From Lineus longissimus (lineage: Eukaryota > Nemertea > Pilidiophora > Heteronemertea > Lineidae), in contig NC_088325.1 of NCBI RefSeq assembly GCF_910592395.1, positions 7,533,501 to 7,597,500 on the forward strand: DNA of 64,000 bases, in the 5' to 3' direction. Positions 57,001-64,000 of this stretch are shown here, one piece after another; position 1 is the stretch's first letter, and the number at the start of each line of letters is the position of its first letter. A program made the position numbers and the translations under genes. The notes under the pieces were generated by a model. The model was given only the letters and a program-made list of their open reading frames with translations. It did not search any database and was not told the DNA's origin.

Positions 57001-58493
57001 AGTCTACCGCCACTGGAAAGGCCAACAGTGCCAAAAGAGACAGGTAAAGTAGTGGTTCGACAATGATTATCAAGGAGCAAAGAAAAGATTTGAAATCAGT
57101 CACAACTAATATCGCAGAGATAAAACTCATGAGAAGTTGGCAGACATGAAAAGAAAAAGTAAAGCTTACAAACAAGAAAAAGTCTTCCTTGCCCTCTGAA
57201 GTGAGTGCGGAGGTCTTCAAGAAACACTTTGCCAAATTAAATACTGCACCGGAGGATCATGAAGGTCCTGACTATCTCAACCTTACTAATTATTACAGCG
57301 AAGACGAAAGCTCTCATTTGAATAGATTGATAACTGAAAATGAAATTGTCAAAGCTCTCAAATCCCTGGAAAACGGCAAGGAATTAGGCTGTGACAAGAT
57401 CCTGAATAAACATTTGAAGTCTTCCAAAGATGTCCTGATGCCATATTTTATCAAACCTTTCAGTACAGTTCTCGAGTCTGGAGAAGTTCCTAAATCTTGG
57501 TCATATGGTACGATCAAGTCAATTTTCAAGAACAAGGGTGACGACAAGAATCCAGATAATTTTAGGGGTATAGCGATCCTAAGTTGCCTCAGAAAACTGT
57601 TCACCTTAATAATCAATGGTAGGCTGAATTCGTTTGCTTCTGACAGTGACCTCATTGGAAACAAGCAGGCAGGTTTCTGATCAGGTTTCTCAACTTCTGA
57701 CCACATTTTCATGATAAAATTCTTGATTGATATTTATCTTTCAGAGGGTTCGAAAGTTTACTGTGTGTTTGTTGATTACCGCAAAGCTTTTGACACTGTA
57801 TGGAGAGCTGGCCTTTTGACACTGTATGGATAGCTGGCCTTTTGACACTGTATGGATAGCTGGCCTTTGACACTGTATGGAAAGCTGGCCTTTGACACTG
57901 TATGGAGAGCTGGCCTTTGACACTGTATGGAGAGCTGGCCTTTGGCAAAAAGTAATTAAAAGTGGTATCCGTGGTCGAATTTTGTAGGTTTTGGTAAAGC
58001 TGTATCAGTCAGCTAAATCTTGTGTTGATGTCAATAACGTGTATTCAGACTTTTTCCAGTGTAACGTTGGTGTAAGGCAGGGCGAGAACCTGTCACCATT
58101 TTAATTTTCCCTTCACCTCAATGATCTAGACGACGTCTTAAATCAAGATGGTTTTGAAGGTCTCAAACAGTTACATTTGACCTGCACCAGTGACTTAACT
58201 AGGAGATTGAGAAGCTTGTTAAGATTGCTTGTCTTAATGTATGCGGATGACACGGTTATTCTATCTGACAGCCATGAGGGGTTCAAGAAAGGTTTGAACT
58301 CAATTTTCAACTCCTGCAAAATGTGGGAACTGTCTGAATGGTTCGAAAACCAAAATACTTATCTTTTCAAGGGGAGGTCTCGTAAGAAAATTGACGGCTT
58401 TGTTTTTGGAGAGGAAAAGTTAGAAATTGTTGACTCCTATCCAGACCTAGGTTTGGTACTTAATTACAATGGAAGGCTCACTCTGGCAAAGAA
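57001..58493 (+). pseudogene. LINE reverse transcriptase, decayed
   Basis: KSLPPLERPTVPKETGKVVV, then YDNDYQGAKKRF (frame changes), then 57189-57680: SLPSEVSAEVFKKHFAKLN, LITENEIVKALKSLENGKEL, GCDKILNKHLKSS, VPKSWSYGTIKSIFKNKG, NPDNFRGIAILSCLRKLFT and LIGNKQAGF, then a TGA. Motif A VDYRKAFDTVW at about 57770 is followed by a six-copy minisatellite that disrupts it. Then LYQSAKSCVDV, CNVGVRQGENLSPF (motif B), LVLMYADDTVILSDS (motif C with intact YADD, near 58240) and LGLVLNYNGRLTLAK. It is cut at 58493 by the family 5 HINE. The C-terminal continuation is at 60176. A non-LTR retrotransposon; clade not assigned. Confidence 0.88.
57788..57944. repeat. Minisatellite of about 26 bp, six copies, in RT motif A
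   Basis: Six consecutive copies of TTTGACACTGTATGGAGAGC plus TGGCC, 25-27 bp each, with few differences. The unit encodes FDTVWRAG, the residues right after the catalytic Asp of motif A. Units of different length shift the frame. The repetitive minus-strand frames seen here are artefacts. Confidence 0.93.
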
Positions 58494-60175
58494 ACAAGAG
58501 GCCCAAGGGCCTGGCGCTCAGCTGAGTTAATATCATTAATATCTTCCCGGTGTTTAGTTCATTATGCATGAAAATGGCATGCTCCATGGTACATGTATTT
58601 GATATCCTTTTGCGTTCACTACGGTACCAATGTTTTTGGTTGACATAATTATGCCACTGTTCATTCCTCAATCCTGACCATAATTCGGGTGAAATCATCG
58701 TATGAAAATATTTACCGAAACATGAAGTTTATGCCATGAATGAGGATACTCATTGTCATAGCCTTCCCGCGAATATTCAAAACTGCTTGGCTCCTTGCCA
58801 GTTAAATAACATGTGACTATACACAAAATAGAAAACTTTGATGGAAATTGTAAATCATTTTTTTTTCTATCAGGGGAAACAAGCTGATGATGATCAAATA
58901 AATCATTCATGAGAAATCGTTTTGTTGCTGAAGCTTGCATGACGAAGTTAATGCTAAACCTTTTCTTGTGCTCTACTGCGCCACCGTAGTTTTCTATTTA
59001 GACCAGCGATGACGTCATTTCTGGTGATTCCCTACGTTGTCCAATGAGCGCTTTTTAAAATGTGCCATTTGGTATTGTACAGTATGCAATGTATTTTTTC
59101 AGCGCTGCCAGTTGCCGAACAGAATGCCGTAGCTCCCTCAATTTCCAATCAATTTTTATGGGAGTGACATTATTGTATTGCTTAGAATGTCTACTTTTTA
59201 CTCATGAAAGAATCGTAGAACTAAAACTTAATAGGCGAACAGAATCATGCTGATTCACTGCACATACTGTGGGAATTCTCCACTTCAAAATACATCGGCG
59301 ATGTCATCGCGAACAGAGCATGCACTTCCGATATCGTTTTCACAGAAATGTGGCCAAATTTTCAAGAACTAATTTCTGAAAGTAGTCCCTAAAGACCTTA
59401 TGACTACCACTGAAACGAACTAGTGATAATATCGCCTACCAGACTCCTTTTTAAGCAGAAAATTGGGTACTTGAGTGTCATTGAGTTCCAAATAAGATTA
59501 TTGCACATGGCGTAAACAACATGCGGCCATTTTGTCTCCGCTTCGGTATTTCGTATGCCGCTTATAATGCACCTTCTCAATTGAAACCAACATAATAAGG
59601 CCTTACATCGTTGATTGAATAGGAACACCACACAAAACACAATAAAGTGGGGGTACAATCGATTACGAAGCTGAAGTGAACAGTGATTTATTCCTGGAGC
59701 TACTGCTTTTGTTGTGTAGCTGCCATGTTTTGAGAACTGGCAAATAGGAGACTTCATTGATGGCTGACGTCATCGGGCGGGAATTTGAATCGGCAGAAAT
59801 AATTAAAAGGCAGGTAGCGCCCTCTCCTGTTAAAATTTTGAACTTTTTCTCAATAAAATAGATTTTCAAGAATTTTATCTTAATATTAGAGCATATTTCG
59901 ACTAATTCTGCTGCTCCTAGGCCGATATAGGCCAGTTTCCTTCATGCACTCTCGCTCGCAGGAAGTAGGTCGAATGGCGACAAATTTTGTTTTGAAAGTA
60001 GAGTTTTACCAGAAGTATCCAGAAATGCAAAATTGAAGTCTCTAGGTCTTACGGTTACAAAATGTACACCATGAGTTTAACGGACGGACGGACGGACGGA
60101 TGGATGGATGGACAGACGGACGCCACTGAACAACTTATTTGACAAGCTCGGCTGACTTAGTCAGCTGAGCTAAAA
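58494..60175 (-). mobile_element. HINE family 5, complete copy inserted in the LINE
   Basis: Starts ACAAGAGGCCCAAGGGCCTG then GCGCTCAGCTGAG; ends with a GGAC/GGAT microsatellite (60080-60123), GCCACTGAACAAC and a hairpin (arms AGCTCGGCTGAC and GTCAGCTGAGCT, one G-T pair), then TAAAA. Removing it joins LTLAK(K) to KLYDKASRA, restoring the LINE protein, with no duplicated bases: the insertion is between two A bases. The interior is 1.6 kb of AT-rich DNA with no transposase and little similarity to families 1-3 except near the right end. Confidence 0.85.
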
Positions 60176-60845
60176 ACTTTATGACAAGGCCAGCAGAGCC
60201 AGAGATCTGGGGATACAAAGATATTTCTCTAATTGAGTGAAACTGCATGTAAGGTTCATTAAGATTATTTTAAGTGTCAGCAAATTCACAACCTCGGTAA
60301 TGGTTTATGGTGAGACGTACAGGTCATTTTCTGATTGAATAGATGTGAAAACCAGAATGGTTGCATATTGGAACACACAACTATGTTCAAATGAAAATAA
60401 GTGAAATAAGATATTCTATTCTATAGGAAGCGAATTACATGAAAAGGATTATATCCATTCTGAATGGATTGTTAAAATCAAAGACATCCTGAATCAATGT
60501 TGACTTACACACCTCTGGCTTTAACAATGTGCGTTTAACTCCGACTGGTTAAAAAGAACTTTAAAAACCCACCAACAGGACCAGTATCTTCACCACTGGC
60601 AAGTCCAGGTGGACGACAATCCAAAATGATGATCTATCAACTTTTTGCCAAACACAAAATGCAGGACTATCTTTTACAACTGTCCGAAACAGCTCGGGTG
60701 CCCCTAACCAAATTTAGGACTGGAAATACCTTCTTTCCTGCAGTAATTGGTAGGAATCGTGACAGCCAGCATGAAAAGTGGAGCTGTCAACTTTGCAACC
60801 AACCCGAAATAGGGGACGAATTTCACTACAAAACAAAATCTTAGA
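60176..60845 (+). pseudogene. LINE pol, C-terminal part
   Basis: It continues the RT at 57001-58493 after the HINE: LYDKASRA, then SKFTTSVMVYGETYR, NTQLCSNENK, ELHEKDYIHSEWIVKIKDIL, NQC and LKTHQQDQYLHHWQVQVDDN. The open stretch at 60626-60844 has MIYQLFAKHKMQDYLLQLSE, ARVPLTKFRTGNTFFPAVIG and the zinc-finger-like WSCQLCNQPEIGDEFHY. This tail with a C..C.....GDE.H motif is common in LINE proteins of marine invertebrates. Several stops and frameshifts. Confidence 0.8.
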
Positions 60846-61018
60846 TGACAACTAGAATTAATTCCTCCCCACTATGGAGATATTTACTTATAAACTTTTC
60901 CAGATTGCATGGTCTGTCAACGATGTTTTGGATGCCGCAATCCACACACAAGGAATTGCATTGGATAGCATAGCATGACTCTTCACGTCATTCATACCAG
61001 TCGCTCCCATTAAACATT

Positions 61019-61485
61019 AAGTAGATTAGAGACACACTGCTTTTCATTACTGTAGTCACAGCGAGCATTTAAAACGACCCAGAAACTTCTGAGTGGATAT
61101 CATGTAGCAAACGACTTCTATGGACCCATTTCCGTTTGGCTGGCCATTCCCGCCAAAAAAAACATCACTGGTCCATGGAGGCCGCCATTTACATCGTATG
61201 ACGTCACAAACATTGTATGTTACGTCATACTGACCTCTATTGTGCCGATGCGCGTAAATTACTAAAGTGCCAAAAAGTCGACAACACCAAGACATCCTTC
61301 TTGGATTTTACATGGTATGATGTCATTTTCCAAAACATGGCCGACGCCTGCTTTTGAATTAAATCCCCGATATATGTCATGTGGCAATATGTCGGCACTG
61401 ATATATGGTCAGTTGTGATATATCGAGTTAATATCTCAGGGGTAAACTGTACTTCGAACGATTTTAAAGGCTTTTTACTTACTTT
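61019..61485 (+). repeat. Dispersed repeat of about 450-480 bp, copy 2
   Basis: Second copy of 47611-48058: AAGTAGATTAGAGACACACT, GGTCCATGGAGGCCGCCATT, TATGACGTCACAAA, GTATGTTACGTCATAC, ending TTAAAGGCTTTTTACTTACT. This copy has a perfect palindromic CRE (TGACGTCA). Confidence 0.8.
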
Positions 61486-62500
61486 TTGATTCAACTAGAT
61501 CTGAGACAAGACCACCATTGATTTTTGAAAAAGCCTTTTAGCAGTTAAAGTGTCAATTTTTGACCGGTCGCATCAAATACTGCGTGGGGTTGTGAATATG
61601 AAATTTTGATCTGATATTCTGGACAGTCAGGCAAGTGGTGAAATGCAAACTGGAAGTTGACCACGGAAATTTGTTGATAATCGGACAAATTGGAGAGATG
61701 TTGGTATTTCCATTCTTTTCAGCCAACTGGCAGAAAAATACTTCTTCCCTGGTGGTAAAATGTACCTACTTATTTCGTGTTCAAAAGTCTGGTGCAGATC
61801 AGTTACTCTGAGGATGAACATATTGACAAAAGGGACCACAATAGGATTCAAGTTCTACTCAGAAGCCCACTCATGACTTGTTGACGATGCATCAACTGTT
61901 TTGGCACGGGAAGGGCACTGTGTTGCTCGTACGAAATCTGCTTTTAAATCAGAACGACAGGCTGACTGGGCGCTTTTTTTTCTACCGCTACAATCTGTCT
62001 GAAGGGTATGGATTTCACCAGGAGTTGAAATATTGCGAGGTGGAGTATATTCAAAATCACTTGTTATGTCAGTATGGAGAGGTTTGGGCCTTGGCGAAAT
62101 AATACTTGTGGTTTACACCCTTGATAGTTCTGCTAAATTGTGATATTAATCTGTTTGGCTCATTGTGCAAATATAGTCTTCGGTACGTATACTTGCACTG
62201 TTTGCAACTTGTGACTGCATTGTTCAACACAAACACTGGTACTTCGTTACAATTTATGGATATGGCTGGTACCTTCCCATTCTTTGTAGTTGGATTCTTT
62301 GTTAATTTGATACCTACTTCGGTTCTGTTGTGGTGCATGATGCATAGCTTCCAATGCTGTTTATGTTGATCCCGTGATTCTGGTCATCGTTCAGACATGA
62401 CGCTTTCAAGTCTCATGGGATTACGTAATGACCATGATTAATGGGTGAGATAGAATTTTAAAATCACAATACTTACCTGTTAATTGAATTTTGATTAAGA
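61486..62500. other. Intronic stretch
   Basis: Short frames on both strands (61627-61851, 61878-62102, 62069-62369) without recognisable motifs. No element identified. Confidence 0.45.
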
Positions 62501-62504
62501 ATAA

Positions 62505-62741
62505 GATTCTATCGAAACCCTTAATCAGGAATGGAGTAATAACATGCCCACTCTTCATTCTGGTTTTTTTTGTGCATTTTGATGGTCATCATTTTGGCTG
62601 TGTTTTCATGTGTTGCTTGTTGTTCCCTAACCATTCTTTCCATGGTTTTCTCGCGTCCTCTCACCAACATTTCAAGTATGGCTAGTGGCATCTGCTGTCT
62701 CATGTTATTACTCCATTCAAGATTGAGGGTTCGATAGAGTC
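62505..62741. mobile_element. Fold-back element with about 42-bp inverted repeats
   Basis: 62505-62546 (starting GATTCTATCGAAACCCTTAA, ending AATAACATG) and 62701-62741 (starting CATGTTATTACTCCATTC) are reverse complements with four or five differences. The 154-bp interior reads on the minus strand as MPLAILEMLVRGREKTMERM and VREQQATHENTAKM, a charged peptide that could derive from a captured coding sequence. Confidence 0.75.
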
Positions 62742-63639
62742 TCAATCAAACTTCAACTAACATGTAAGTCTCGTTTAATTTTTGAATTATTATGCAATAG
62801 CCAATATTATCTCAGAGCAGAGCTCGCCGCTAAGGATTTCAGGGTAGGAAATATCACCTCTGGCTAAAGGGGACTAGAAATTCTTTTGAAAAGTGTTATT
62901 TCATAGCACAGGATTCATAGTAAGTACAATCATAATATTCTAAAAATTTAATAGCCATCATTGATCAGAATATAAAAGAAATGAAAGAAAGAATAAGTAC
63001 AGAAAATGACTGAATAAACCGCACTGATAAATGCAGATTGTCTCATCCTAACTTTAAATTTTGAACCCTGTCTTCCACTGTGTAATTTCTAGGAAGTTCC
63101 TAGCAATAATCACGAGCACCATGACATTCCATGCCTTTTACAGAACTTGGAACTTTTTATTGACCTAATGTAAGAAACTTTTTCTCCGCTAAGAATGTAA
63201 GTTTTGGCAAACATTAACAATAAAACACACAACACAATGCAGGCATGGATCATTTTACACGCGGCTCCTTCAGTTCAAAAGATATCATTAATACTCGCTA
63301 AATAATTCTGAAACTTAGCATTGCACACCTTCAATGTTTTCACAAAACAGACACTATACTATTTGATTTTTAAAATGTCTAGTTCTCCCAAAACTTCGCA
63401 GACACAGCACCTGGGTTTTCCAGTCTCTTATAATACGGACAATACATTGAATACGCCGTAGCCACCTGGAACAGGGTTATTAATTTGGGCAAGTTTTGCC
63501 TAGTGATGCCAAGAGTCCCCTCTCAACCCTACATACCTTGGTTGGCGGAGACTAATTATTCAATCCATCCCTATCTCACCAAATCTGGATAGTGTCCATC
63601 CCCTTTTCAGGGCAGCTCTGTTGACAAAATGATACATAC
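62742..63639. other. Intronic stretch
   Basis: No feature recognised up to the ATP6V1A exon. Confidence 0.5.
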
Positions 63640-63748
63640 CAGTGTAGATGGAGGCCTCCCTTGCTGCTACAGGCATGTTCGAGGTGTTTGCTACAAGGGC
63701 CGTACGCTTCATGATTGATTCAGTCACACCGCCAATATCAATGGTCAG
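63640..63748 (-). CDS. ATP6V1A: V-type H+-ATPase catalytic subunit A, internal exon (first of six in window)
   Basis: Subunit A is the ATP-hydrolysing subunit of the cytosolic V1 sector of the proton pump that acidifies endosomes, lysosomes and secretory vesicles. This 109-bp exon encodes 36 residues plus one base of a split Gly codon and contains the family-specific stretches [15 protein letters not shown] and [11 protein letters not shown]. Counting back from the C-terminus of a 617-residue family member it starts near residue 294. The acceptor is CTCTAG before CTGACC and the donor is GTATGT. The preceding exons, with the P-loop and the GERGNE region, lie beyond the right edge of the window. 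A 13.1 kb intron follows on the minus strand. Identification is from near-identity to the animal family as I know it. Confidence 0.97.
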
Positions 63749-64000
63749 CTAGAGAATAACATGAGAAGAAAAAGGTCATCAACGTTCCAAAATTTGGCCC
63801 AATTTTTGAAAACATGTAGAATTTATGAACTGTTCGCTAGTTTGAAAATGTTTGTTGTTATTCTCAGCACTGGATATTGTGCTTGCATGGGGCAACAAAC
63901 GACAGAAGTGAATGAATGAACTATCCCAATCATCATAGTAAGCATTGTTTCGCTGAAACAATATCGGCAAAAAATACTTTAATTTCTTATCATGTTTAAA

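Noticed and set aside
57709-57948. Minus-strand frames with repeated SIQCQ peptides
   Set aside because: They are the reverse reading of the minisatellite within the LINE RT, not a repeat protein.

Overview
This window is nuclear DNA from an invertebrate metazoan, probably marine. It contains one clearly identifiable host gene, in pieces on the minus strand: the last six coding exons of the catalytic A subunit of the vacuolar H+-ATPase (ATP6V1A). They lie at 63640-63748, 50302-50539, 44908-45115, 41454-41608, 34547-34718 and 19134-19226. All visible splice junctions are GT/AG, the phases agree, and the joined exons give 324 residues ending at a stop codon. The five introns (about 13.1, 5.2, 3.3, 6.7 and 15.3 kb) consist largely of transposon debris. 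The species cannot be fixed from sequence alone. The repeat style (hairpin-ended repeats with a GAC/GTC microsatellite, CR1/RTE/Penelope-like retroelements, piggyBac, Tc1/mariner, pogo and Harbinger relics) suits a mollusc, brachiopod, hemichordate or amphioxus better than a vertebrate or insect.

The dominant mobile element is a set of related families that I read as Helentron-derived non-autonomous elements (HINEs). One end carries a small GGCC-rich hairpin followed by GTGCTCACC; the other carries a GCTCACC/GGTGAGC hairpin, usually beside a GAC or GGAC microsatellite. The interior is built from about 290-300 bp units. Sixteen copies or fragments are listed, fifteen in one orientation. One copy (51169-55112) holds a decayed Helitron-type helicase with two tandem apurinic-like endonuclease domains, which links the families to Helentrons. 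Two copies sit inside the same LINE, and the interrupted LINE reading frame shows where they inserted. By convention here, HINE strand follows the coding strand of that helicase copy.

Each internal HINE unit carries two conserved words that resemble known regulatory sites. One is a CTCF-like box (GGCCACCAGGGGGCC). The other is a nuclear-receptor-like block with AGGTCA direct repeats at 3-bp spacing overlapping an extended half-site, plus a further everted half-site. Functional relevance is not demonstrated, but dense dispersal of paired sites through the introns of a housekeeping gene is the most interesting regulatory hypothesis here.

Layout. 1-19 kb lies downstream of ATP6V1A: local repeats, a CR1 relic, HINEs, a degenerate coiled-coil gene of unknown function, a Tc1/mariner relic, a piggyBac-type MITE and an inverted pair of Penelope-like elements. 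19-34.5 kb is the last intron (HINEs, a piggyBac transposase pseudogene, a GC-rich patch). 34.5-50 kb holds four exons (34547-45115) plus a pogo MITE, an interrupted RTE-like LINE, a tRNA-like sequence, a HINE-core array and a Harbinger-like element; the exon at 50302-50539 closes this stretch. 50.5-63.6 kb is the upstream large intron with the Helentron, the nested LINE and a fold-back element. No bacterial-type operons, CRISPR arrays or rRNA genes were seen.
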